64,000 nt of DNA from CBDUXP01 sp965371225 [NCBI: uncultured bacterium]. GTDB lineage: Bacteria; Abyssobacteria; SURF-5; CBDUXP01. Under the pieces are notes generated by a model. That model had not been told where the DNA came from, made no database searches, and worked only from the letters and a program-made list of their open reading frames with translations. This document shows, one piece after another, positions 18,301-25,424 of this stretch. Both the position numbers and the translations under genes were made by a program. The DNA lies in assembly GCA_965371225.1 (NCBI GenBank), contig CBDUXP010000003.1:62001-126000 (forward strand), in the 5' to 3' direction. Position 1 is the stretch's first letter; every line of letters starts with the position of its first letter.

Positions 18301-19129
18301 GTGGTGGCGATCCGCTCGCGTGGTCGCTGCCGGCCTGAGGGGCTTGGGAGTGCTCTTCCCCGTGAAACGCCGCTTGATGTTCGTGGTGCTTGAGGAAATA
18401 CGCGTCCAGCTCGCAGGCGTACACCTCGCGCAACACGGATTCGCTGAGCAGCTCGGCCCGGTCATGCCAGTGCAGCGTCCGATTGAGACACGCCACCTGA
18501 TTCACGTAGGGCAGCATCTCGCCGATGTGGTGGGACACCATGAGGATGCTGAGGTCCAGGTCCGCCTGGAGTTCGCGCAACAATTGCAGCACCTGGGCCT
18601 GCCCGGCCGTATCGATGCCCGCGGTCGGCTCGTCCAACAGGAGCAACTGTGGGCCGGGGACCAAGGCGCGCGCGATGATCGCGCGTTGTTGCTCCCCGCC
18701 GCTGAGGGTATGGAAGTTGCGGTCCGCGACCGAGGCGAGCCCCACCCGCGCCAGCATGGCGTCCACGCGGGCCGGCGTATCCGCGGGGACCCGGCGCAAG
18801 AGGCCGGACTGCGCGATCGCCCCCATCTGCACCACTTCGCGCGTGGTCGCCGGATACCGCCTATTGGCCACCGACGCTTGTGGCACGTATCCGATGCGCG
18901 TGCGGCGCTCGCCGAGGTGCGCCGGCAGGACGCCGAACACCCGGACCTGGCCGCTGGCGGGGCGCACGAGGCCGAGAATCAGCCGCAGCAAGGTCGTCTT
19001 CCCGCCCGCGTTCGGCCCGATGAGCGCTACCAGCGTGGACGGGGCGACCTCCATGCTGATGTGTTCCAGCGCGACCCGCGCGCCAAAGCGGACGGTCACG
19101 TCCTCCAGCACGACGGGGGGGGCGGTCAC
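18293..19129 (-). CDS. znuC: Zinc/manganese ABC transporter ATP-binding protein
   Basis: A 278-residue ABC ATPase with Walker A GPNAGGKTT (about residue 37), Q-loop YVPQASV, signature LSGGEQQR, Walker B LLLLDEP and the switch His in MVSHH. The C-terminal tail is His-rich (KHHEHQAAFHGEEHSQ), typical of metal-type members. The start is a GTG at 19129 overlapping the stop of the binding-protein gene by 4 nt. The frame stays open upstream, but those codons are the antiparallel reading of that gene and are not used. It energises the ZnuB channel. Confidence 0.93.
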   Translation of the reverse strand: MTAPPVVLEDVTVRFGARVALEHISMEVAPSTLVALIGPNAGGKTTLLRLILGLVRPASGQVRVFGVLPAHLGERRTRIGYVPQASVANRRYPATTREVVQMGAIAQSGLLRRVPADTPARVDAMLARVGLASVADRNFHTLSGGEQQRAIIARALVPGPQLLLLDEPTAGIDTAGQAQVLQLLRELQADLDLSILMVSHHIGEMLPYVNQVACLNRTLHWHDRAELLSESVLREVYACELDAYFLKHHEHQAAFHGEEHSQAPQAGSDHASGSPPHE

Positions 19130-20022
19130 GGAGCGGGAATGGGCGGCAGGACGGCTGCGAGCGCGTCTACGTTGCTGTGCATCATCGCCTCGTACGTATC
19201 GTATCCGGTCGTGTCCGTGCGCCCCAGCGGATCCAGCACGATGATCGGCGCGCCCGTCTCCTGCGCCAGGGTCTCGGCCACCGCGGGGGAGAACTGCGGT
19301 TCCACCGCGATTGCCGGATAGGGCTGCGCGCGCAGCGCTTCGGTGAGGTGGACGAGGTTCGCGGCCGAGGGCGGCGCGCCGGATGCTGCGTAAATGGAGC
19401 CGAGGTTGGCCACGCCACACGCGGCGAGGAAGTGCGGCCACGCATCGTGCAGGCACACGATGCCGTACCCGTCCCACGCGCGCGCGGCCCGCTGCATCCG
19501 GGCCTGGAGAACGGCCAGCTCCCCGTCGTAAGCTGCCGCGCGCTTCCGAATGGCGGCGGCGTGTTCCGGGGTGGCGGCGGCCAGTTCGTCCGCGAGCCGC
19601 GCCACGTAGCCGCGTGCTCTGGCGGGATCGAGCCAGGCGTGCGGATTCTCGTCCGGCGCGTGCGCAGCCCCCGGCTCGGCATAGAGCCAGACGACGCGGG
19701 CGTCGGTGCCGGTCACCAGCCCCCCGAGCCAGTGGTCCACCGCCCCCCCCCAGCCGACGATCAGGACGGCCTCGGCAATCCGTTGCGCTTCCGCCGGCCC
19801 CGGTTCGTACCCGTGCGCGGTTCGGCCGGGACGCATGAGGCTGGTGACCGAGGTGTCGCCGGCCACCAGATGCCGGCACCAGTCGGCCACCGGCGGAATC
19901 GTGGCCACCACGGCGGCCGCCTCCGCCGGGCGCGGCGCGGGCTCGGCACCGCACCCCAGGCATCCGAACGCGAGCGCGCCCCACCGAAGCGGCACGCGCC
20001 ACGCGGGTTGCGCGCGGCTCAA
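19126..20022 (-). CDS. znuA: Zinc/manganese ABC transporter substrate-binding lipoprotein
   Basis: A 298-residue cluster A-I periplasmic metal-binding protein. It begins with a short hydrophobic signal ending in Cys (FGCLGCGAEP, Cys21 or Cys24), which suggests a lipoprotein. Candidate metal ligands include the His of AHGYEPGP, of NPHAWLDP and of CLHDAWPHF, plus a C-terminal Asp. The His-rich loop of many ZnuA proteins is missing, so zinc versus manganese is undecided. The TTG at 20022 overlaps the upstream acyltransferase stop (TTGA). A GTG at 19995 is an alternative. A nine-C run lies at 19743-19751 within the coding region. Confidence 0.87.
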   Translation of the reverse strand: MSRAQPAWRVPLRWGALAFGCLGCGAEPAPRPAEAAAVVATIPPVADWCRHLVAGDTSVTSLMRPGRTAHGYEPGPAEAQRIAEAVLIVGWGGAVDHWLGGLVTGTDARVVWLYAEPGAAHAPDENPHAWLDPARARGYVARLADELAAATPEHAAAIRKRAAAYDGELAVLQARMQRAARAWDGYGIVCLHDAWPHFLAACGVANLGSIYAASGAPPSAANLVHLTEALRAQPYPAIAVEPQFSPAVAETLAQETGAPIIVLDPLGRTDTTGYDTYEAMMHSNVDALAAVLPPIPAP

Positions 20023-20750
20023 GCTTGCGGCGGCGCCGGCGGCGCGGGAAGGTCCAAGGAGCGTTGGGTGTCTTGGACGAATTGCTCCTCGAGCGCGCGC
20101 AAGCCGTCTATCAGTTTGGCGACGATGCGCTCCCAAGTCTCCCGTTCGTCGGGCATCGTCAACTCTTCAGTAAAGTCCAGCGGCGCGCCGATGCGGCAGT
20201 AGATGTCCTTTCCCCAATAGAAGCGCGAGGCCCACACGGGGAGGATCTGTTCGAGCCCATGATGGTAAATGGGCACGACGGTGCACCGCGTCCGGTGGAT
20301 GAGCGCGCCGACGCCGGGCCGGCCTTTGGGTTTGATCCGCCCCGTGGGGGTAATCCCGCCTTCGGGGAACAGCAGCATGGTGCTTTGCTGCAGGCATTCC
20401 GACATGAGCTGGTGAGTCTCGCTGCTGAAGCGCCCGCGGTTGACGGGAATGCACCGGAGCAGCCGGTAGATCATGAACTTCCGAAACGGCGTGGTGACCA
20501 CGTCGGCCGCGATGGGCGTGTACGGGGACAGCCAGTACTTCCAGATGGTGCCGTACCCGCGTGCGGCGAACGCGACGAGAAACGGGTCGAGGAAGCTGCG
20601 GTGGTTCGCGACGAACAGGGTGTTCGTCGTGCCCGGCACGTGCTCCTGCCCCGTAATTGTGAGCCGGTTCAACCGCTTGATCCAACTCACGAACGGCGCG
20701 CCCAGGCTGATTTTCAGGCCGTGGCCGATGATGCCCGTCAGGTCGACCAC
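20019..20750 (-). CDS. plsC: 1-acylglycerol-3-phosphate acyltransferase family protein
   Basis: A 243-residue PlsC-type acyltransferase for phospholipid synthesis. The catalytic NHRSFLDP (H-x4-D) is near residue 50, and the phosphate-binding LLFPEGGITPTGRI near residue 125. A hydrophobic N-terminal segment would anchor it at the inner membrane. It starts with GTG at 20750, one base after the stop of the small membrane protein gene, with GGAGGG just upstream. Its stop overlaps the znuA start, so lipid and metal transport genes share a transcript. Substrate preference among lysophospholipids cannot be told from sequence. Confidence 0.88.
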   Translation of the reverse strand: MVDLTGIIGHGLKISLGAPFVSWIKRLNRLTITGQEHVPGTTNTLFVANHRSFLDPFLVAFAARGYGTIWKYWLSPYTPIAADVVTTPFRKFMIYRLLRCIPVNRGRFSSETHQLMSECLQQSTMLLFPEGGITPTGRIKPKGRPGVGALIHRTRCTVVPIYHHGLEQILPVWASRFYWGKDIYCRIGAPLDFTEELTMPDERETWERIVAKLIDGLRALEEQFVQDTQRSLDLPAPPAPPQA

Positions 20751-20751
20751 G

Positions 20752-20910
20752 CTACCCTCCGAGCAGCCACTGCGCGCCGGTCAGCACCACCCACCCCGCC
20801 GCGGCGAGCGCGCCCAGCACAATCCCCCACCACACGAGAATGATGCCGCATCCCCACATGGTGAGGCTGAGGGGGGCCATCCGCGCCGTGGGCGAACCGG
20901 CATCAGCCAT
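20752..20910 (-). CDS. Small membrane protein (52 aa)
   Basis: A 52-residue protein with one long or two short hydrophobic segments (MWGCGIILVWWGIVLGALAA, then a short tail). It lies between tRNA-Trp and plsC on the same strand, with the plsC start one base after its stop. I looked for SecE, which commonly follows tRNA-Trp, but the SecE E-x-x-K-V-x-W-P motif is absent. Function unknown. Support comes from the tight spacing to plsC and the coherent membrane composition. Confidence 0.55.
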   Translation of the reverse strand: MADAGSPTARMAPLSLTMWGCGIILVWWGIVLGALAAAGWVVLTGAQWLLGG

Positions 20911-20961
20911 GCGTGGGCTGCACAACAAATCGCCCGACGGGGGGCCGCCGGGCGACGCGGG

Positions 20962-21033
20962 CAGGGGAGACAGGATTCGAACCTGCAACCCTCGGTTTTG
21001 GAGACCGATGCTCTACCATTGAGCCACTCCCCT
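20962..21033 (-). tRNA. tRNA-Trp (anticodon CCA)
   Basis: On the minus strand a 72-nt cloverleaf folds with acceptor stem AGGGGAG/CTCCCCT, D-stem GCTC/GAGC, anticodon stem TCGGT/ACCGA with loop CTCCAAA, and T-arm GCAGG-TTCGAAT-CCTGT. The anticodon is CCA, giving tryptophan. The discriminator base is G and CCA is not encoded. It reads toward the small membrane protein and plsC. Confidence 0.95.
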
Positions 21034-21114
21034 ACGATAGGGGAGGCCGAAACCACCCCGGCATCCCAGGGTAGACCGGCCCCTAAGCCCTGTCAAGCTG
21101 GGACTTGCGCGGAC

Positions 21115-21142
21115 TTGACAGTGGGCGGCTCGTAACCATACT
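21115..21142 (+). promoter_or_regulatory. Promoter of tetR, probably leaderless
   Basis: TTGACA (21115-21120), 16 bases, then CATACT (21137-21142). The predicted transcription start falls at about 21149-21150, on the ATG of the regulator, with no room for a ribosome-binding site. The message is therefore likely leaderless. The -10 element overlaps the left arm of the operator, so bound repressor would block polymerase. Confidence 0.7.
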
Positions 21143-21157
21143 CTTTCGTATGGTTAC
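21132..21157. promoter_or_regulatory. TetR operator 1 (perfect inverted repeat)
   Basis: GTAACCATAC-N6-GTATGGTTAC is a perfect 10-bp inverted repeat covering the -10 element and the start codon of the tetR gene. Position and symmetry point to autorepression by the adjacent regulator. The left half AACCATAC recurs exactly in the second operator at 21757. Confidence 0.8.
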
Positions 21158-21782
21158 TACTCGCTCAAGACGGGGAAGCTACCTCAAAGGCCTGGTGTGC
21201 CGGGAGCGGCTGGAATGGGCGGCTATCCGGGTGGCGGCGGAGCGGGGCGTGGCCGGTGCGACGGTCGAGGCGGTGGCCGAGGCCGCCGGGGTGACCAAGG
21301 GCGCGGCGTACTGGCACTACCGGGACAAGCAGGCGCTGTTGCTCGCGGCCAGTGACCGGGCGCTTGAGGCGTGGACCACGGATGGTCTGGGGGCGGTGCT
21401 GGGACTGCCGACCGCCGCCCAGCGGGTGGGGGCGGTGATTGCGGCCCATGTGGATCAGCTCCAGCAGTTGGCCAGCCCGGCGCTGTACCTGACCCGCCTG
21501 GCATTCGCCGGCGCGGGGGCAGCGCCGCACCTGCGGCAGTGGCGCGAACGCCTCCGGCTGATGGTCGGCGCCTCCACCGGCGCGCCGCCGGTTCCGGCCC
21601 AGCACGTTGGCGGGCTCATTCACGGACTGCTCGCGGGCCTCCTGGGCCTGGGCATCCAGTGGGAGGCGCTGCGGGACCGCGTGGCGCTGGAGACGGCGGC
21701 CGCCGGGCTGGCCCGCGGCTTTGCTGCTCAACTCGGTGTGCGCGAACAGATTACAGAACCATACGAATCAGTACTGTTTTAG
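21150..21782 (+). CDS. TetR-family transcriptional regulator
   Basis: A 210-residue regulator. The N-terminal 47-residue HTH has the typical RVAAERGVAGATVEAVAEAAGVTKGAAYWHYRDK layout, with recognition helix VTKGAAYWHY. The C-terminal domain is helical and ends in a hydrophobic dimer region, as in AcrR-like repressors. The start is the ATG at 21150, sitting inside a perfect palindrome, which implies autoregulation. The gene ends in a second copy of that operator just before an aminotransferase gene, which it probably also controls. The inducer is unknown. No efflux pump, the usual partner of such regulators, is adjacent. Confidence 0.88.
   Translation: MVTTRSRRGSYLKGLVCRERLEWAAIRVAAERGVAGATVEAVAEAAGVTKGAAYWHYRDKQALLLAASDRALEAWTTDGLGAVLGLPTAAQRVGAVIAAHVDQLQQLASPALYLTRLAFAGAGAAPHLRQWRERLRLMVGASTGAPPVPAQHVGGLIHGLLAGLLGLGIQWEALRDRVALETAAAGLARGFAAQLGVREQITEPYESVLF
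21757..21778. promoter_or_regulatory. TetR operator 2 (upstream of the aminotransferase gene)
   Basis: AACCATAC-N6-GTACTGTT, with the same left half and 6-bp spacer as operator 1 and a right half matching 6 of 8 positions. It lies at the very end of tetR and ends two bases before the AGGAG ribosome-binding site of the next gene. It could act as a roadblock or as an operator for an internal promoter. Confidence 0.65.
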
Positions 21783-21793
21783 GAGAATCTACC

Positions 21794-22717
21794 ATGTCCA
21801 CTTCCCCCGAGGTGCTCGATACCCCAGCCGACCCCGCCCCCTTGCCGGGCCGAGTTTGGGTCCGGATCAACGGCCGGCCCGTCGCCCCCCACGCGGCCAC
21901 GGTGTCCGTGTTTGACCACGGGCTGCTCTATGGCGACGGGGTGTTCGAAGGCCTGCGGTTCGTCAACGGCCGGCCGTTCGAACTGGAGCCACACCTGTGC
22001 CGCCTGGCCGCCTCGGCCCACGCGCTGCGGCTGTCGTTGCCGCTCACCGTGGACGAACTTCGGGAGGAGGTGGAGGCGCTGATCGCGGACACCGGGCAAC
22101 AGCAGGGCTACATCCGGCTCTTAGTCACCCGGGGGGTCGGCGACTTGGGGATTAGTCCGGCGATGTGTGCCCGCGCCACGCTGATCCTGATCGCGGCGCC
22201 GGTCACGATCTACAACGACGAGCGCCGGCAAGCGGGGATTCGCGCGATGACCCTCGCCGGGCGCCAGAAGGCGGTGGACGGGCTGGGCCCCCGGATCAAG
22301 TCGCTGAACTACCTGCCCAACGTGTTGGGCTGCCTCGATGCGGAGGCGGCGGGCGCGGCGGAGGGGATCTTCCTGACTCCCGAGGGCTACGTGTCGGAGG
22401 GCACGGGGGACAACATCTTCGTCGTGCGCGACGGAGTCCTGGTGCAGCCGGACCCTGCGTGCGGCGGGCTGGAGGGTATCACGGCAAACGCGGTGCAGCG
22501 CCTGGCGGAGCGGGCGGGCATTCCCACCGCACGCCGCTGGTTGACGCGCTACGACCTGTACACGGCCGATGAAGTCTTCCTAACGGGCACGGCCGTGGGG
22601 CTTGTGCCCGTGACCGAGATTGACGGGCGCTGCATCGGCTCCGGAACATGCGGTCCAATTACCGTGCGGTTACAAGGCTTGCTTACCGCAGCCATGGAAC
22701 GCGGCGGGATCGACTAG
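21794..22717 (+). CDS. ilvE: Class IV aminotransferase, branched-chain type
   Basis: A 307-residue PLP fold-type IV enzyme. It has the FDHGLLYGDGVFEGLRFVNGR block near residue 45, the catalytic Lys in PRIKSLNYLPNVLG, and the conserved SEGTGDNIFVV and EVFLTGTAVGLVPV motifs. This matches branched-chain amino acid aminotransferases, which interconvert Val/Leu/Ile and their 2-oxo acids, though D-amino-acid and aminodeoxychorismate-lyase relatives share the fold. The ATG at 21794 has AGGAG eight bases upstream. It follows tetR by 11 nt with a shared operator. A leucine-breakdown operon lies at 40.6-45.9 kb, so a catabolic role is possible. Confidence 0.85.
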   Translation: MSTSPEVLDTPADPAPLPGRVWVRINGRPVAPHAATVSVFDHGLLYGDGVFEGLRFVNGRPFELEPHLCRLAASAHALRLSLPLTVDELREEVEALIADTGQQQGYIRLLVTRGVGDLGISPAMCARATLILIAAPVTIYNDERRQAGIRAMTLAGRQKAVDGLGPRIKSLNYLPNVLGCLDAEAAGAAEGIFLTPEGYVSEGTGDNIFVVRDGVLVQPDPACGGLEGITANAVQRLAERAGIPTARRWLTRYDLYTADEVFLTGTAVGLVPVTEIDGRCIGSGTCGPITVRLQGLLTAAMERGGID

Positions 22718-22749
22718 CGCGCGCGCCGGCGGCCCGGTACCGTAGGGCC

Positions 22750-23865
22750 GTGCAGACTCCTCATGCGTTGCGCGGCCTGGTCGGCGCGCAGGCCCGGGCC
22801 CAGGGCTTTGCCGCCGTGGGCGTGGCGCGGGCCGAGCCGGTCGCGGACGCCGACCGGTTGATGCAGTGGCTGGCCGCCGGGCGCCACGGCACCATGGGCT
22901 GGCTCGCCGAGCGCACGGAGTGGCGTCTGGATCCGCGCGCGTACTTTCCCGAGTGCCGCAGTGTGGTCGTCGTTGCGGAACCGTATTGGACAAGTCCCGC
23001 GAAGAACGGCCCGTGCGGTCGGGTGTCGAACTATGCGTGGGGCACGGCCGACTATCACGGCCACATGTTGCCGCGCCTGCGCGCGCTGGGCGGCGCGCTC
23101 GATGCGGCAGCCGGATCGCGCACCAAAGCGGTGGTCGACACGGCGCCGGTACTGGAGAAGTTCTGGGCGGCGCAAGCGGGCATCGGCTGGCTCGGCAAGC
23201 ATACAAATATCCTGTCGCGCGAATTGGGGTCGTGGTTCTTTCTTGGCGTCCTGCTCACCACGGCCGACATCGCCCCGGACGGGCCGGTCGAAGATCATTG
23301 TGGGACCTGCACCGCGTGCCTCGACGCGTGCCCCACCGATGCGTTTCCCGCGCCGTATCAGCTCGACGCGCGGCGCTGCATTTCCTACCTGACCATCGAG
23401 CATCGCGGCGCCATCGATGAATCGCTGCGGGGGGACATGGGGGAGTTCCTGTTCGGTTGCGACGCCTGTCAGGATGTCTGTCCCTGGAACGATCGAGCGT
23501 TCGAGCCGGCCGGCGTGCCATACGCCCGGAGCGAGACGTGGACGCACCGCGCGCCGGCCGAGGCCTTCGCCTGGTCGGAGGACCAGTTCCGCGCTGCGAC
23601 GCGCGGCACACCCGTGTCCCGGGCGAAACGTGCGGGTTTGGCGCGGAACCTGGCCATCGTGCTGGGCAATCGGGGCCGGGACGAGGATGCGGCCGCGCTC
23701 GCCATCGCGCTGGGGCATGACGATCCCATGGTCCGCGAGGCGGCCGCGTGGGCCCTGGGGCGCATCGGCGGCGCCGGCGCCCGCGCCGCGCTCGAGGTCC
23801 AGGGACAGGCCGAAGGAGAACCGGCCGTGCTGGACGCGATCGCGTCAGCGATGGAAGCGGTCTAG
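22750..23865 (+). CDS. queG: Epoxyqueuosine reductase
   Basis: A 371-residue QueG, the cobalamin and iron-sulfur enzyme for the last step of queuosine in tRNA. Two ferredoxin-like [4Fe-4S] motifs are visible: CGTCTACLDACPTDAF near residue 178 and CDACQDVCPWN near 238. These are followed by a C-terminal HEAT-like region with VREAAAWALGRIGG. The N-terminal DUF1730 region contains GWLGKHTNILS. The GTG at 22750 gives a family-like start. A TACCGT element ends 6 nt before it, so a leaderless transcript is possible, but there is no clear -35. Confidence 0.93.
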   Translation: MQTPHALRGLVGAQARAQGFAAVGVARAEPVADADRLMQWLAAGRHGTMGWLAERTEWRLDPRAYFPECRSVVVVAEPYWTSPAKNGPCGRVSNYAWGTADYHGHMLPRLRALGGALDAAAGSRTKAVVDTAPVLEKFWAAQAGIGWLGKHTNILSRELGSWFFLGVLLTTADIAPDGPVEDHCGTCTACLDACPTDAFPAPYQLDARRCISYLTIEHRGAIDESLRGDMGEFLFGCDACQDVCPWNDRAFEPAGVPYARSETWTHRAPAEAFAWSEDQFRAATRGTPVSRAKRAGLARNLAIVLGNRGRDEDAAALAIALGHDDPMVREAAAWALGRIGGAGARAALEVQGQAEGEPAVLDAIASAMEAV

Positions 23866-23868
23866 CGG

Positions 23869-24048
23869 GTGGGGCTCGACGTGCCCGGCTCCGGCTCAGA
23901 GAAGGACGCGCGCGCAGTGCAGGCGCGAGCGGAAATCGTTGCGCGGCTGCGCCGGTGGCACGGGATGGCCGTGCGCCTGGTCATCCTCGCGGCCATCACC
24001 GTCATCAGCGTCATCATCTTCCGCGTGTACCTGGCCGCGAGCAGGTAA
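23869..24048 (+). CDS. Small single-pass membrane protein (59 aa)
   Basis: A short frame beginning with GTG at 23869, three bases after queG, encodes 59 residues: a charged N-terminal tail (about 32 residues, Arg/Ala-rich helix) followed by one strong hydrophobic helix (AVRLVILAAITVISVIIFRV) and a short AASR end. The layout is that of a tail-anchored small membrane protein. No family recognised. Codon composition matches queG and no competing gene covers this stretch. Confidence 0.5.
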   Translation: MGLDVPGSGSEKDARAVQARAEIVARLRRWHGMAVRLVILAAITVISVIIFRVYLAASR

Positions 24049-24064
24049 CACGCTCGGCCGCGCG

Positions 24065-25396
24065 TCAGACCAGCTTGACTAATCGCCGCGGGCCGATGCC
24101 CTTGAGGTCGTGCTCGCCCGCATCATCGAACGCAAAGCCGCCGCCTTCGACCATGCCGCGCACTACCTCGGTGGTGAGAATCTCATTCGCGCCAGCCACG
24201 GCGGACACGCGCGCGGCAATGTTCACGCACGTGCCGGACAAGTCTTCGCCCATCTCATAGGCCTCGCCCGCGTGCAGCCCGGCGCGAATCTCGATGCCCA
24301 GCGCCCGAGCCTCCTCCACGAGCGCCTTACCGGTGCGGAGGGCCTGCCCCGGTGCAGGGAACGCGGCCATCACCCCGTCCCCCGTGAAGGACACCACCCG
24401 GCCGCCGTTCCGCTCGACGGTGCCTTGGGTGGTGGATTCGAAACGCTTGCGGAGCGCCTGCCAGGCGGCATCCCCGTGAGTCTTCTGCTGCGTGGTGGAA
24501 TCCACGATGTCGGTAAACAACACGCTGACCACCACCGGGTCCGAGGTACGCACCGCGCCACCCGCCACAAACGTTTCCATAGCGGTCAGCACCTCGTCAG
24601 CGACGGCGGCGTCGAACCAGGGCACGTGCCAGTTGGAAACGGGTTCCAGATACTGGGCATGCGCAATATGCTCGGCGAAGTATCGACCGTGCGCCGCTGG
24701 CACGCATAACTCGTCCCGTGCGTGGATCACCAGCGTTGGCACCTCGATCCGCCGGAGCATCGGCCGCAGGTCCATCCCACGCATCCCGTGGAAGATGGAG
24801 CGGTACATGGCCGGACTGGCGGTCGCCTGCAAGTACCGCGCTACTTGAAATATGCCCCGCGAATCGAGGTCTGGAAATGAGCGGCGTGCGAACGCTTGGA
24901 TGAAGGTTTCGAAATCCCCCCCCATCCCTTCCGTTACGTGGGCGGTGAAACTGTTTTGGTCGGACATGGGGGTGAACGGATCCAGAGAGTCACAACAGAT
25001 TGCGTCTACCAGGATCAACTTTTCTACCCGCTCCGGGTAGGTGACGGTGAAGAGCACCGCAAGCGAGCCGCCGTGCGAGATACCGCTGACGATGGCCCGC
25101 TCGGTGTCGGTAGCCCGGAAGATCGCCTCAATATCGGCCACCTGCTGGTCCAACGTGGTCACGCTCGTGCCGCGGTCCGACAGGCCCGTGCCGCGCTTAT
25201 CAAACCGAATCACGCGGGCACGCTTGGTCAAGCGCTCGTAGTAGCCAGCCTGCGCAGGATAGGTGTCCTCAAGCGCGAGGTTGGAGATGGCCCCCGGGAT
25301 CTGCATGTACGTGGGCCCGTCCTCGCTGAGGATCTGATACGCGAGCGCGACGCCGTCGGATGTGGTGTAGTGCGTGCGCGGCAGCAGATCTGCCAT
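24065..25396 (-). CDS. Alpha/beta-hydrolase / class III nucleotide cyclase fusion (Rv1900c-like)
   Basis: A 443-residue fusion. Residues 1-275 form an alpha/beta-hydrolase with nucleophile elbow GISHGG (Ser107), probable Asp228 and His257. Residues 285-443 form a class III cyclase domain with metal Asp296 and Asp340 (FTDIVDST, SFTGDGVM) and transition-state residues Asn392 and Arg396 (CVNIAARV). The adenine-selecting Lys is replaced by Ser336, while its partner Asp385 is kept. The architecture is known from Mycobacterium Rv1900c, a non-canonical adenylyl cyclase that also lacks the Lys. It probably makes cAMP or another cyclic nucleotide in response to a small ligand bound by the hydrolase domain. 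The adjacent paralogue (25425-26750) shows a tandem duplication. Confidence 0.85.
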   Translation of the reverse strand: MADLLPRTHYTTSDGVALAYQILSEDGPTYMQIPGAISNLALEDTYPAQAGYYERLTKRARVIRFDKRGTGLSDRGTSVTTLDQQVADIEAIFRATDTERAIVSGISHGGSLAVLFTVTYPERVEKLILVDAICCDSLDPFTPMSDQNSFTAHVTEGMGGDFETFIQAFARRSFPDLDSRGIFQVARYLQATASPAMYRSIFHGMRGMDLRPMLRRIEVPTLVIHARDELCVPAAHGRYFAEHIAHAQYLEPVSNWHVPWFDAAVADEVLTAMETFVAGGAVRTSDPVVVSVLFTDIVDSTTQQKTHGDAAWQALRKRFESTTQGTVERNGGRVVSFTGDGVMAAFPAPGQALRTGKALVEEARALGIEIRAGLHAGEAYEMGEDLSGTCVNIAARVSAVAGANEILTTEVVRGMVEGGGFAFDDAGEHDLKGIGPRRLVKLV

Positions 25397-25424
25397 GTGG
25401 TGCCCTCCCCGGGTGGGTCGTATT

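Noticed and set aside
20752-20910. SecE after tRNA-Trp
   Set aside because: tRNA-Trp often precedes secE-nusG, but the SecE signature is absent and plsC follows instead of nusG.
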